Below are positions 1-11,697 of a stretch of 64,000 nucleotides of DNA, piece by piece. Position 1 is the first letter of the stretch; each line of letters opens with the position of its first letter. The stretch is from JAMQKA01 sp034521835 (GTDB lineage: Bacteria; Bacteroidota; Rhodothermia; Balneolales; Balneolaceae), in assembly GCA_034521835.1 (NCBI GenBank), contig JAXHMA010000010.1:1-64000 (forward strand), in the 5' to 3' direction. Both the position numbers and the translations under genes were made by a program. Below the pieces are notes generated by a model. That model was not told the DNA's origin and did no database searches. It saw nothing but the letters and a program-made list of their open reading frames with translations.

Positions 1-52
1 TATTGTAACTATATAAGCTTACTGAAGCTTGATTATACTAAAATATAAAAAA

Positions 53-2306
53 TTACTCATATCTGAACGCACTTTTTACACCTTCTATTTTCAATATCTT
101 AGAGATAATTTTATCCAGGTGATCAATGTCATCCACGAAAACAGTTAAGATCCCCTCAAACATTCCGCTGTCGCTGTTCACATTAATACTTTTCATGTTC
201 GTTTTAAGGGATCGCGAAACTACATCGGTTAAATCATTCACAAGTCCCACGCGGTCTTCACCAATAATCTTGACTGCACCAAGAAACTTCGAATCTATGT
301 TCTTGGCCCATGCTACATCAACAATGCGTTCACCATCTGTCTGTATAAGATGATGAATATTCTTACAATTTGAGCGATGAATTTTAACATCGCCAGCACG
401 ACTTATGAATCCTATAACGTCATCACCCGGTATCGGATTGCAACAGTTGGCATACGTATATTTAACATCTGTAAGCTCTCCGTTTATAACCAAGGACTTA
501 CGATCACTTACTGAACGTGCAGCACTAATATATGTTTCCTGAATTTCCTCTTCAGTAGCAGCCACTGCTCCTGATCTTTTCATTCTCTTCGATGCGTCCC
601 TTGCTGGTAAGCTGTTTTGCTGTGTCGTAACAGCTCATTTACATCAAACGTGCTGCCCGATCTCATAAAACATCTCTGGGTTGTATCAAACTTGTGCTTG
701 TGGGCGATGCGCATCAGCTCCTGCTCGGTAATCTCGATATTGTTTCGTTCAGCTCGCTTTTCCCAGAGTTCTCGCCCTTCGTCAGCTACTTTACGTTCTT
801 TCTGCTTGATATATTGCCTGATTCGCGACTTCGCCTTGTGCGTGACGACATCATTAATCCAGTCGGGATTCAGGTTAATTTTATTACCGGTAATAATCTC
901 AACCTGGTCGCCAATCTCCAGTTTTTGGCGTAGCGGAGCCATTTTTCCATTAATTTTTGCCGCCATCGCCCGTTCCCCGATTTCGCTGTGAATATCAAAT
1001 GCAAAATCGATCGGGGTAGCTTCCTGCGGCAGGGTTCGCAGTTCACCGTCGGGCGTAAATACGTAAATTTCATCCTGATAGAGATTGAGCTGAAAATCCT
1101 TAACAAATTCCTTGGCCTCATCCGGCCGTGGATTTTCCAGCACATCGCGCACCCAGTGCACAAATTTGTCGAGCGTTTCTGAACCTTCTTTGCCCTCTTT
1201 ATATTTCCAGTGTGCTGCCAGTCCACGCTCGGCAATGTCATCCATCTTGCGAGTACGAATCTGCACCTCCACCTTACGCCCTTTCTTGGTAATTACCGTG
1301 GTATGCAGTGACTGGTAGCCATTGGCCTTGGGAACGGAGATAAAATCGCGAAATCGTTTGGGAATCGGGGTATACGAGTCGGTGATGATCGAATAGACAC
1401 GCCAGCAATCTTCTTTTTTGTGCGGATCCTCCAGGATAATGCGGATTGCGAACAGGTTCATAATCTCCTCAAACGGCTTTTGCTGCCGCTGCATTTTTTT
1501 AAAAATGGAATAGATATGCTCGGGCCGACCTTTGATCTCAAACTCAAATCCCTTGTTCGATCAGCTCCTCTTCTATCGGCTCGCATAAATTCTTCAATAA
1601 AGGCCTCCCGGGATTCTGTTTTCCTCGCAGCTTCCGGGCGATAAACTTGTAGGAGTTGGGATCAATAACTTTAAAACAGAGATCTTCAAGCTCACTTTTT
1701 ATATTAAACAGGCCAAATCGGTGGGCCAGCGGAGCATAAAGTTCACGTGTTTCGGTGGCAATCTTAAGCTGCTTATCGCGGGGCAAGTGCTGGATTGTCC
1801 GCATGTTGTGGAGCCGGTCGGCAAACTTGATGAGCACCACGCCGAGGATACTTCTGCCAGTGGACAGCAGCGAGAAGCTTCATGAATGCTCTCGGCCTGC
1901 TTGGTATCGCGGCTCTTGAACGCGCCCGAAATCTTGGTGACACCGTCGATGAGGTGAACCACCTCCCCCGAACTCCCTGCTCGATGTCTTCCAGGGTTAC
2001 TGCGGTATCCTCAACAGTATCGTGAAGCAGGGCCGCCACAACCGACACATCGTCAATATTAATTTCTGAGGCTACGATTTTGGCAACCGACAACGGGTGA
2101 TAATAGTAGGGCTCACCAGAAGCGCGCTTAACATCTTTGTGGGACAGGTAACGCAGTCTAAAGGCCTTGGTCAACCATCCCGTCATCAGTAGCCTCGATG
2201 TACTGGTGGCACAACTCCAGCAGCTGATTCAGATCATCCTGCTGGGGCGGATCCAACTGGTAAACATCCAGATCCTGGTGTGTATGTTAGTTTCGACCTC
2301 AGACAT
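53..2306 (-). CDS. spoT: Bifunctional (p)ppGpp synthetase/hydrolase, RelA/SpoT family (frameshifted)
   Basis: Makes and degrades the alarmone (p)ppGpp in the cytoplasm. Fragments in order: HD hydrolase domain (PLSVAKIVA, LLHDTVEDTA, KFADRLHNMRT), synthetase domain (FAIRIILED, PKANGYQSLHT, EVQIRT), TGS domain (DEIYVFTPDGELRTLP), zinc/RIS region (NCCNPIPGDDVIGF) and a C-terminal ACT domain. The synthetase carries RFRD, the basic motif of bifunctional enzymes, not the acidic motif of RelA. Total span is about 750 codons, normal for the family. The start is the ATG at 2306 (MSEVETNIHT). Frameshifts lie near 2280, 2190, 1960, 1840, 1520 and 590. No domain is lost, so sequence error is likelier than decay. 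Confidence 0.9.
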
Positions 2307-2394
2307 CTAACTAGTCGGCCTTTCAGCACTCACTTTATACGGTTGTTTCCCAACGTAACGTCTTTGAATACTTTAATTGGACCATCCATGCCGT

Positions 2395-3179
2395 TTAAAT
2401 ACCAATTGAGTGTGCACCTATTTGCAGAGGTCTTACAAACCCATCTGGCTTTTCAAAGTCCTCGCGCTGCCATATGGGATAATACAGGAAAAGGCGAGAC
2501 GTTCTGATAACGTCCGCCCCCGTGTAAAATTGTTGGAACACTGCGTCTAGAACTTCCAGCGGCGCGCCAAATATCAACCCGTCCGTTGGTATGCTGACGG
2601 GGCCGGCACGCCTTGCTCACGGGCACGTCCTGAAAAAATCCTTGTCCCACGTTGGTATAACGGTACTCAACGAACGGTTTCAACAGGGGGATGGCGCTGA
2701 CCTCCGCGCCAACCAGAGCGTTCCAGTACAGGCTGCTTTCGTTATTTTCCGCCTCCAGTGGTGACTCCTGCGGCAGGTCATCGTCTCTGGACACATCGAG
2801 GACCGTGCTTGGAGCCAAGGCCTACTCCTACGTATGGCTTGAGGAAACCGACTACCAAGATTCACGCCTCCCAGTGCTGTCAGGCCGAAAGTCATAGTCC
2901 TTGATCTCACTGGCTGTAGGTTACACTGCCTTGGGTCGTCACACCTGGTTTTCTTCGCTACAAATTGCTGAAGTGGGCTCGGAGTACCGAGCTTGTACAA
3001 TTGGTAGCTGTTGTACAGAATATCCGCGTTCAATGCGCACGCCAAAGCCGTTCTGCGGCTCCTCATCCCTTACTTCATACGAGGCTCCGATTCCCCACTG
3101 GGCCTGGGCATTGCTGCGGGTACCATGGTAAGTCTGCATAAGCAGTGCGCCAGCCAATGACTGTTAGTACTCTCTTCAT
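2395..3179 (-). pseudogene. Small outer-membrane beta-barrel protein, broken
   Basis: The ATG at 3179 opens a signal-peptide-like start (MKRVLTVIG) that continues, after a frame change, as AGALLMQTYHGTRSNAQAQ. Next comes WGIGASYEVRDEEPQNGFGVRIERGYS, with the alternating aromatic and polar pattern of a barrel. Another frame carries the barrel-like stretch VGAEVSAIPLLKPFVEYRYTNVGQGFF. At least three frame changes are needed to read it through. The family cannot be named beyond an outer-membrane barrel. It lies between spoT and the DUF5916 gene, all on the minus strand. The exact C-terminus is uncertain. Confidence 0.5.
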
Positions 3180-3406
3180 CGTTATCCATAGAACAGAGTC
3201 TCCTTGTTTAAGAGTCTAGGGGCCGATGGGTGCGTCAATGATTGTGCGTTAGTTTAAGTTGACTAAGCTAGATTTCCAAACATTTAAACGGTAGGCAGAT
3301 GGGGCATTAGTTCCCTCTTTCGCCAGTTCACAGATTGATACGATTTGGCTGCTGTAAGAACTTGCCGGCAAAACAAAATCGATCAACGGTGGAAGTTTAC
3401 AGCGCG

Positions 3407-5772
3407 CTAAAAACGGTGCGTGTATGCTCACCTTTATGGCTCCCGCACGCTGGATGCGTTCTGGAACTATCGCCGGCATCGGCGGTCCCATCGGTAGCCG
3501 ATCCAGCTGTGATTGTACACCAGGGATACAGGTCAGAGCCGGGACGGATAATCCAGCGCAGGCGATTGTTCATGCCCAGCAGTTCGCTCAGGTTGTCATA
3601 CTGGATATTACTGGTGAGGAAAGAGAGAGGATGGTCAAATCGCATATTGGCCTCAAACCGGATCAGGTCCGTACTGAAACGATTTCCCTGGGCAAGATCC
3701 ACTTCGGTGCGGATATACTCCGGGGACCAGCTCGAATGCCGGGATATGGGCGCAGGGTGACTCTCAGCGCCCGTATTCCGTGGTGAGTGCCAGACCAGAA
3801 GCCGCCGGTCTCGAAAAGTTCGACCTCGAGCTGAAACACCTGCGGTAGGATGCCGTTTCCAGGGCAGACTTGCTGCAACCTCCCAGGTCACATACTCATC
3901 CACCGGGATAACAACTGACTCCATACTCCTTGCGAATATCGAACGGATTCCTCGAGGCGCTCGAAATCTACGGGCCACGGATCACTGACTCCAGCACATC
4001 CACCGGTCGTAAATGCGATGTCGAACAGGGTGAACCGGTTCGATTCGCTGGGTAGAGCAGCTATCAAAATCGAGGTCGGTGAGATGCTCAAACCGGATGC
4101 TCCCAGTCGTATCTGCTGGACCAGGTCGCTGCTGGTGAACTGCGGGGTGTAGGCGATGGAGGGCTGCAGGCGCCGAAAAGCGTTGCGGGGCGTAAATCCA
4201 ACAGCGGGCTGAAATGCACGGTCCAAACTCGCGGTAGGAGACGTGGCCCGACCCAGGGGCTGGTTCGGGTAGATTGAGGCGTAATCCCCTGAGAGGAGCG
4301 ATCCCACACGTTGGTGCCGTCATCTGCCAGTGGACAAGGGCGAAATTGTGGAACACGAAATAGGCCTCGAGACTGGAGGTTTTTAGTTCGCCAAAGGACT
4401 GGAGGTTCCCAGTTCCAGGTCCGAGCGCCGAGGGTGTGCCGGTCTTGCAAGCGCAGGGTTCAGCGAATTCACTCTCCTGGGTAGACCGCGCCGGGTGTAG
4501 ATCACACCGACGGTGCTTCACCGAACCGACGTTGCGCTTTATGCGTGGCCACCGAAAGAATTTTTTCTGGACTCTACCCGGCCTCTTTCTGACCGGTTCG
4601 CACATTGCAGCAGCGCCATGTTCTTCATACTCCCGCATTGCCCAGAACCCGGGCTCCATACGGTGATCGGGATCGGCGCTCCTGTCCCTGCAGGCCCATG
4701 CGCCGGCTGAAATAGGGATTAACCCCGCTGGCGGGGGCAAATTCGTAGATATTGGCCCCCTGCAGGGAAAAGTCGCGCTGCTCGGGGAACATGCAGTGGA
4801 AAACGGGTGAGATTTACCTGACGCTGGTCAACCTCCGCCTCCGCAAAATCGGTGTTAATGGTGAGCGATGCTTTCAGGCTGGGCGTGATGCTGTACCATT
4901 AACGATCAATTCCGCCGTCCACGTTGGCATCGGCCTCGGTTCCAGTGCCCCCAGGCGTGGAGTCGTTCTGCGCTGGCACTCACCGAATCCCAAACGGTAC
5001 GACCCTTGCAGGCCCTACTCCCTGCGATGTCCCGGTCAGGCCGGCGAGCAGGACCGGCGTCCTGCGGCCGGTCAATGCCCTGGTTTCCGACGGATGGCCG
5101 GTCCAGAGTGCCGTCTCGTTTTTGCGGCGTATCACCCGCATGAAGTTTAGCGCCCCAGCGGTCGCTGTCGGCGTCAAAATTGAAGGTGCCGGAACGGAAT
5201 TCGAATTTCGGCCCGACCAGCCCAAAATCGCCGATTACGGTCTCGGGCGGTCCCAGATTCCGTCCAGTTCAGGTTAATGCGTTATTGCCCTGCCCGGTGC
5301 TGAGCAGACCCGTCGGTGCGCGGAGACCATTCGGATTTATCTCATCAGGAATCGGCACTACCGCTGGTCATTAAACGTGTCAAAAATCCAGGTAAAACGT
5401 TCATCGGCTGTAATGCGAACATCCCGGCGTTTTTGGTAGGCTTTTATACCCTCGGGATTGCTATCATATAGGATGACTCCCATGTATAGATACTGTTCAT
5501 CAAAGGCGACACGAACTTCAGTTGCGCTCGGTGGCAGGTTCACCTTCCCTGGGCTCTTGCTGGCGAAAATTAGTGGCGGGTTCAATCTGCTTCCAGAAAG
5601 CCTCCGTAACACGCCCGTCAAATACCATTCCAGCCCCCTCTGGCAGCCGCTCTGCCCGCAGCGTGTTACGATCCTGAGCAAAAGAGAGATCTTGGAAAAG
5701 TAATACTACTGCAGCTGCTAAAACTACTGATGGCGTTTTGCCAAAAATGCTTACGTTTTTTTGTGATCCCAT
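3407..5772 (-). pseudogene. DUF5916 protein with N-terminal CBM9-like domain, heavily frameshifted
   Basis: The N-terminus is a signal peptide (VVLAAAVVLLFQDLSFAQD), followed by a CBM9-like domain: GMVFDGRVTEAFWKQIEPA, then VRVAFDEQYLYMGVILYDS and DERFTWIFDTFNDQR. Far downstream the typical DUF5916 C-terminus is visible: MNNRLRWIIRPGSDLY, then RAGAIKV and a terminal S-Y-T-H-R-F-like end just before the stop at 3407. The span gives about 788 codons, normal for these outer-membrane proteins of unknown function. The middle (3700-5350) switches frame many times and no long ORF survives. This is either true decay or very poor sequence; the first and last domains are clear. Confidence 0.65.
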
Positions 5773-5997
5773 CCCGTCTATAATTATTTACCATCGGCCA
5801 ACAATGCCCTGCCTTTTTATGAAAATGGCACTTAGCAACAGGTTTATCCTTCTATAATTATTCTTCCTGTTGGATTTATCAATAAAATATCCGTAGCCGA
5901 TTCAAAAAAGACAAACTATGGAATTAGCTGATCAGTACTTCTCGTCAAAGGTACTACAAAGAAAGCATTGCTTATTGCATTTCTGCAGGATACGGAA
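5773..5997. other. Intergenic spacer
   Basis: AT-rich spacer between the DUF5916 start and the histidine-kinase stop. I see no ORF, RNA gene or clear terminator hairpin in it. Confidence 0.5.
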
Positions 5998-7266
5998 TTA
6001 AAATACCTGGATAGTGTGGATCTTGTGAAAATAGTGATTAGTGTAGGAAATATCAAAATTTGATTGATTGACGATTCGTTTAACGATAGAGAGGCCCAAC
6101 CCGATGGAGCTGGTGCTTTGGTCAGCTTTTTTGAACCGCTTGAATAGATCTTCCGGATTCACTTTCAATGGCTTGCCGGTGTTAGATATGATAAGACGTT
6201 CTTTGTTCAGATCTATGTTGATGGTACCTTCATCCACATTATGTTTTATCGCATTTTGCAGCAGGTTGGTCCACAGGATATCAGCCACAGGGTGCATTTC
6301 ACCTCTACCTGTTCATTGAGTTCCGAATGGATAGTGAGCCGTTAGGGCGATGAGTTCTTCAAAGGTGTTGAGACTTTTTTCACGAGTTCGGTAAAGTTCA
6401 CTTTCTCAGAGTTAACGAACTCGTGGTTTTCCGAATTTTGGTGAGCAGTCCCAGCGATTCACTTAGTTTTTGAGAGTTTTCGAATCGCCGCCTGGGCCGA
6501 TTCCAGCATAACGAAATTGATCGGAATTCAGCTCTGTTTCCGTAAGCAGCTCCAACTTACCCTGTGCAATAGAAAGTGGCGTTTGCAGTTCATGTGAGGC
6601 ATTTTCGGCGAACTCTTTTAAATTGTGATAATCTTTAATTGCCTGGAGGTCATACCCTCTACAAACCTGTTCAGCTCGTCGAACTCTTTAACTTTTGTAT
6701 CCTCGGCCTTTATCGGTTCCCGCTCCTGCAGTTTGAAGTTACGAATTTTTCCAACGTTTCTCGGAACGGCTTAAACAGTCGGCCAGAGACTATGAAGCCA
6801 ACACCCATGCACCTACAACCTGTAATCCAGGATCCAGAGAAGCGTTTTTACTACGGCTTCTATAATATTCATCCGACTCAACGAATCCACCCACGTGGAT
6901 ATGTCGTCAGGATTTGCCATTAATATTTCGATAGGCCGAAACCTTCACGTTGTGTTCCATCCTGCGCAGGTGCGGATGCCAGGCCATGGTGTCAGAGGCG
7001 ATCACATCTTCTTCCACCTGTCCCTGGATTTCCTTAATCGTGAGGTTATGCCCCTGAAACTTCTCAATCGTTTGCGTACTGTCGAAGCCAAAGTTTCGGC
7101 CTTCCTCAATAAGGTAGCTTATCCGATCAATTCGATCCATGTACCGCCACCGAAGCTCGGTATCAATTTCGTCTTTAATCAGGTAATAAGAGATGATGCC
7201 GCCGGCAGAGAGCACAATGATCGTAACCAGCAGATAGATAAATAAAAACTTGTTAAATAACTTCAT
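5998..7266 (-). CDS. Sensor histidine kinase (frameshifted)
   Basis: Membrane sensor kinase of a two-component pair. The start at 7266 gives a transmembrane helix (FLFIYLLVTIIVLSAGGIIS), then a periplasmic sensor stretch of about 120 residues. A second helix and HAMP-like linker lie near 6700-6850. The H-box reads ENASHELQTPLSIAQGKLEL near 6540-6610. The ATPase part shows the N box NLLQNAIKHN, ISNTGKPL and the G box SIGLGLSIVKRI. About 420 codons, but at least four frame changes lie between 6300 and 6900. The start codon directly abuts the stop of the response-regulator gene, so the pair is one operon. The signal sensed is unknown. Confidence 0.8.
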
Positions 7267-7947
7267 TAAGAGGCAATCTTGAATTTGTAGCCAATTCCAT
7301 AAATAGATTCTATGTAATCTCCCGCGCCGGCGTTAACCAGTTTTTCGCAGATTCTTGATGTGCTGATACACAAAATCGAGGTTGTTCAGGTGATCTACGT
7401 AATCACCCCACAGGTGCTCGGCAATGGTTTGTTTTGAAAGCACCCGGTTCTTGTTTGCCGAGAAGTACACCAGCAGATCGTATTCTTTGGGAGTCAAATC
7501 CACAGGCTCATCATCCACCGTAACCTCCATGGTGTCGGTATTAATTTTAATTTCGTTCACCCGGATAACTTCATCGCCCCCCAGGTTTTTGCGTCGATTC
7601 ACCGCTTTAACCCTGGCATGCAAGTTGTGAAAGGTGAAACGGCTTGGTAAGATAGTCGTCTGCGCCAGGAGCTCAGTCCTTTTACTTTATCATCAAGTGA
7701 ATTTTTGGCAGATATAATGATTGTGCCGGTCTCCTTGTTCACCGACTTAAGTTCCTGTAGCAGTTGCAATCCGTTGCCTTCCCGGGAGCTGATATCGATG
7801 AGCACAGATGTGGTAGGTAAACGACACTATTTGTCGAATCCCCTCATCGTAGTTCTTGGCTGACTCACATATGTATCCCTCCCGCTCAAGGTAGGTCAGG
7901 ATGTTTTCGAGCAGATCTTCATTGTCTTCTATAACTAGGAGTTTCAT
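7267..7947 (-). CDS. OmpR-family response regulator (frameshifted)
   Basis: Partner of the adjacent kinase. The receiver begins MKLLVIEDNEDLLENILTYL, with the paired acidic residues of the Mg site. The phosphoacceptor segment reads LIDIS, and GTIIISAKNSLDDKV is the conserved alpha4/beta4 region. The C-terminal winged helix shows VDLTPKEYDLLVYFSANKN and NLDFVYQHIKNLRK, typical of OmpR/PhoB DNA-binding domains. It ends ESIYGIGYKFKIAS at the stop 7267-7269. Frameshifts lie near 7345, 7630-7680 and 7810. Length is about 227 codons, normal for the family. It probably autoregulates the operon; its targets are unknown. Confidence 0.82.
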
Positions 7948-8724
7948 AAGTGCTAATATATAGGACTATTTAAAAACAAAATTGAAGCTATTGCCACCTT
8001 GGAATAAATCTCCAAACCCCTGCTAGAAAGTTTAAATCCTGATATGAACATATTTTTCAACAGTTCCCAGACTGGGTCTAGCCTGCTTTGTGCGAGTTTT
8101 TAAGCAAACAGTAAACTATTATTTTGTAATAGCTTATCGTAAGATGAAAACGTACTGTTAGTTCAAAATAAAATACTGATCCCAGCAAGAGATATAGAGA
8201 ACCTAAAATCATAACTTTAACAAAACGAATAAACACATTACTCCCTGTAAAATAAGGCAACTGAAAAAGATAAGAGATATGAAGATAAATCAAGGCAAAG
8301 TTGATAAACAAACAGCAGATTTTGTACAATCACCAAACGACAGCGGATCTTTGGACGAATCGCTGCCTGATACAATCGTAATTCATTATACGGCCGGCAG
8401 TTCAGCAGAATCTTCCGTAAATACATTAACAAACCCTAATGGTTGAGCACGTCATTTTTTCTACAACGAAGTGCAAGGCCCAATTTCGTAGCATTAGTCC
8501 AACACTCAAATTTGAGTTACAGTAATTTTTCGCATCTGGAATAATATCAATGGGTTAGATCCTTATTTTCAATATTATCGTGAATAATCCGGGATAGCCA
8601 ATTGTATGTTCGTGCCCGGCACGCGACCGGTCCAATTGCGGGTTTCCCACCCAAACGCCACCTTATTCCCATTTTACCTTTCGATTTGCTTCATCTGAGA
8701 AGGATATCGGCTCTTGCAATAGGG
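7948..8724. other. Long intergenic region without supported gene
   Basis: About 780 bases, AT-rich for the first 450. The short minus-strand ORFs here (8078-8329, 8238-8432) overlap one another, have low-complexity composition and resemble no family I know, so I do not call them. No tRNA, rRNA or CRISPR-like repeats are seen. Confidence 0.5.
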
Positions 8725-9033
8725 GTACTGGAGTGAATAGGCCGAACAAGCCTACCTAAAGGTGATTGGCTGGACCGGAAAATTGCAAGGTGCTGGAATT
8801 AACTGTGGATTCTGTACCACAACAACCAAGAATTTGAACAAGCTGCGGAGTGCTATACCAAAGCCATCAACCTAGACCCGGAGGTCTCCAATTATCGGCT
8901 TAACCTATATTAAACCTGCGAGCACATCCAGGATACTGAGAAGCTGAAATCCACGTTAGAGGCGCTGCCCCACGAGGTGTTTAATGAGTTTTCGACGCTG
9001 CTTGATAATTTCGGAAACGGCCGGCTCAACTGA
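8725..9033 (+). pseudogene. TPR-protein remnant
   Basis: A plus-strand stretch translates, with one frame change and one internal stop, to a TPR-like series: AEQAYLKVIG, then LYHNNQEFEQAAECYTKAIN and LDPEVSNYRLNLY, then DTEKLKSTLEALPHEVFNEF. The pattern (Y..N..FE.A...Y.KAI.L.P) is a classic tetratricopeptide repeat. No start codon or upstream domain is seen. The 3' end overlaps the C-terminal end of the opposite-strand gene at 8956-9772. It is most likely the tail of a deleted TPR protein. Confidence 0.6.
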
Positions 9034-9772
9034 ACGGAACGCAGATCGTGATCTACTGGGCAAAATATTATCTGTCCGCAAATTCAGCTCCACATGACCC
9101 ACTTGTGATTCTATTATGACCGTGTAAGTGACAGGAATATCATATCTTTCGCTATAGATTCTGACAGGAACTGAACTGTCCGGTAAAAGGAAACCATCCG
9201 ATGGCTCAAAGTCCAAATTGAATTCTTCAGCTTCAGGGTCGGAGATTACGCTTCCGATTTCCCAAAACAGTATCTCTACCCCCTTGTTGATTATCCAAAA
9301 TGTGTAAAATTCGGATAAATCAACTAAAGAGTCGGGGGAAACGGCCATGATTGCGTCCACGGGATCCAGCTCAACTTCCAGCTCAAATTCATTCCCATTC
9401 ACCGTTAAATTGTCGCTTCCGGAGTAAATCTGATTATCTTCCGTTATTGCTTCGCTGTTTTCCGCACTGACAACGACCGCTTCTACATCTGCTCGACTTC
9501 CTCAAATACAATAATCGAATCCCGCGGCGTGAGCTGTACGGAATATTGTTCATCTGGCAGGTCGGTCTGCTGAATACGGAGAAGCAGCAATTCTGCAACG
9601 GTGACAATATCGCGATCCTCGCCCCGAATCGATATCTGGTTGATCCCCGGCAGATTGATGATCACCTCCTTTCCTTCGTTTGCCTGGAAATCGGCGATTT
9701 GCTGGTCCCGGTGCCTGCCAGGACAAGACAGATGCCCAGTATAATCATTGGTAAACATTTGAACATATGCAT
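8956..9772 (-). CDS. Exported hypothetical protein (frameshifted)
   Basis: The ATG at 9772 opens a signal peptide (MHMFKCLPMIILGICLVLAG). After a frame change the mature part reads EGKEVIINLPGINQISIRGE and LTPRDSIIVFEEVE. A second frame change near 9490 joins it to ADVEAVVVSAENSEAITE and the 148-residue tail with EFELEVELDPVDAIM. The tail is rich in beta-prone, acidic segments. I do not recognise a family. It could be two overlapping genes, but the 3' part has no start or ribosome site of its own at the junction. The FecR-like gene lies 24 bases upstream on the same strand, suggesting one operon. Confidence 0.5.
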
Positions 9773-9796
9773 GGTATCTCTTTTCAGGCGTTGTGT

Positions 9797-10628
9797 TTAT
9801 TGTGGAATGCGGATACGTATAGTGCCAGATGCCGGTCCATTATCTCCTCCATCGATAAGAAGGATACCGGCCCCGACAGTAACCGCAATGGCAGGCACAT
9901 AAAACCTCGGCTTCTGCCACCACGGTCTCAGTTGTGACCAAACCGTTTCCGCGTTGTATTGAACGAATTCCTGCATTTGCTGTACTTGCTGGATTCCCAG
10001 GTCAATTTTTACAGGTGGCAGTCCGCGTCGCAGCCGAACGGCCTCCATAGCGCCCACCTGCACATTGGGGTATTCCGGGAAACGCAGTTCTCCATGCTCC
10101 AGGAATACGATACCTTCATCCCCGCTGTCATCGACCACGATAGCCGCCCGGGTGCCGCTTATATCAACATTGATGCCCACTGCATCGACCCTGAGGATGC
10201 CATAAAGCCAGTCGATAGCGAGAGAGCCTTTCACAACCAGCAGTTTTAGGCCGCCGCCTGCTGAGGATCTTCCGAAATTCTGTATATGCCCTGATCCCGG
10301 ATGGTATGCATAGCGGTGTGCGGGCATCACGGGCACCAAGTAAATATTGCCGTTTTGATCGGGCCTGCTGATCTGCAGATCGGCCCGCGTATATTTGCGC
10401 ACTTGCATGAGCTCGCCATGGAACACATTCAGTTTTGGCCGGGCGTCGATCCATTCCTGTCGCTGAATTTGCACCCGGTCTGTTTCTTCCTTGATCGGCA
10501 CGGGCTTTTCGCTGGAGATGTCAGCAATTCGCTTCAGTTGGCCGATGGGCTCTTGCTCGGCACGGCTTTGCCGAAAGGAGTATCCCGAATAGTAAAGCAA
10601 GGAGAATTAAAATTGTTCTGATTATCAT
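9797..10628 (-). CDS. FecR-like domain protein with signal peptide (frameshifted)
   Basis: The start at 10628 gives a signal peptide (MIIRTILILLALLFGILLSA). A frame change near 10580 leads into the long ORF. Residues around 110-190 resemble a FecR/sugar-binding beta domain: LLVVKGSLAIDW, INVDISGTRAAIVVDDSGDE, FLEHGELRF, then VGAMEAVRLRRG. A C-terminal hydrophobic helix (FYVPAIAVTVGAGILLI) precedes a glycine-rich end. FecR domains occur in signalling and surface-structure proteins; with no sigma factor nearby, a structural envelope role is as likely as regulation. It sits 11 bases from the next gene upstream, so co-transcription is probable. Confidence 0.6.
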
Positions 10629-10639
10629 AATACAGCACC

Positions 10640-11639
10640 TTACTTGGTTGTAGAATCAGCCGGGGTTGGGGTTTGAAAAACGTTGGTCATCCCGGAGTAG
10701 CTAATCGAATGTATATCGCTATCTTTGATGTACCATAGACGTCTCTCTGATCTTGAATACAGGTAGTACTTTCCATTTTGGTCGTCCAGCAACATCAGCT
10801 GTTCATCAGCGGGCCAAGCCGGATCCTGGCTTACCGCGTCATCCACGACTACTTCCACCTCCGGATACTGGTTGGGTAATTGCAGGATCCCATAATTGAT
10901 GGGAAACAGAATGAGTTGCGTACAGAACAACATCAAATTGGCACCCAGCCAGGTGGTTTGCCAAAAGTGTTGGGTGGGGATCTCATTCTTGCGATAGGTG
11001 CCTATCATTTTCCACATAATTATCGAAGTGAAAATGATAATAAGCGCCAGCCATCCCGAGAAAACTGCAACAGCTCTTCTATGTTATTGCTTACAATCCA
11101 GTATTCCAGCAATTCTTGGTCGGCTAATAGTGAAAAATTTACTGATTTGGCCGGAGCAGGTCCCTTTTCAATAAACAGGAGGCTGCTTATTGAACTTGCT
11201 TTTAGCAGTTGGTGAACGGCAACAAATTGGCCAATGAGTATGAATACCCAGAATGTGGTTCGCCTGCGTTCAACAAACTGCCTGATATCGCTTGCAAACT
11301 CCTGGCTAAATTGCCGTATTACCTTGAAACGCTGAAGTTGGTAAAGGATAAACAGTGCTAAAAGCGTAAGGAAGAATTCTAAAAAATAGATGCGCCCCAG
11401 ATCCAGTATGCTTAATGCAATGATGAAAATTAATTTAAAGGGCAGGTACGCAAGAAACTGTCGCCCCGGTGTACATGTACTGGTTCAGGTCCACCGGAAT
11501 CTTGCTGACGCCCCAGCATTTTCAGGTGCCCGCGATGGGCCAGGAATCCCACGGCCGTACACAATGCCGTAATCCCCGTAAGTGCACTTGCAATGACGGT
11601 AAAGAAGCGTAATATCGGGTCAAATATTTTCTTTAACAT
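10640..11639 (-). CDS. Multi-pass membrane protein of unknown function (frameshifted)
   Basis: The start at 11639 (MLKKIFDPILRFFTVIASAL) has a first transmembrane helix. After frame changes near 11500 and 11060 the protein continues with further hydrophobic helices (EFFLTLLALFILYQLQRF, TTFWVFILIGQFVAVHQLL, LGANLMLFCTQLILFPINYG). It ends with a soluble segment containing GKYYLYSRSERRLWYIKDSD. About 333 codons. No family recognised. It shares strand and tight spacing with the FecR-like gene, and the two may form one envelope module. Confidence 0.55.
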
Positions 11640-11697
11640 CCCTCGACTCTCTCCCTGTTTATTTTGGGAATCGATCAGCTTTTAAAAATACGTATAA

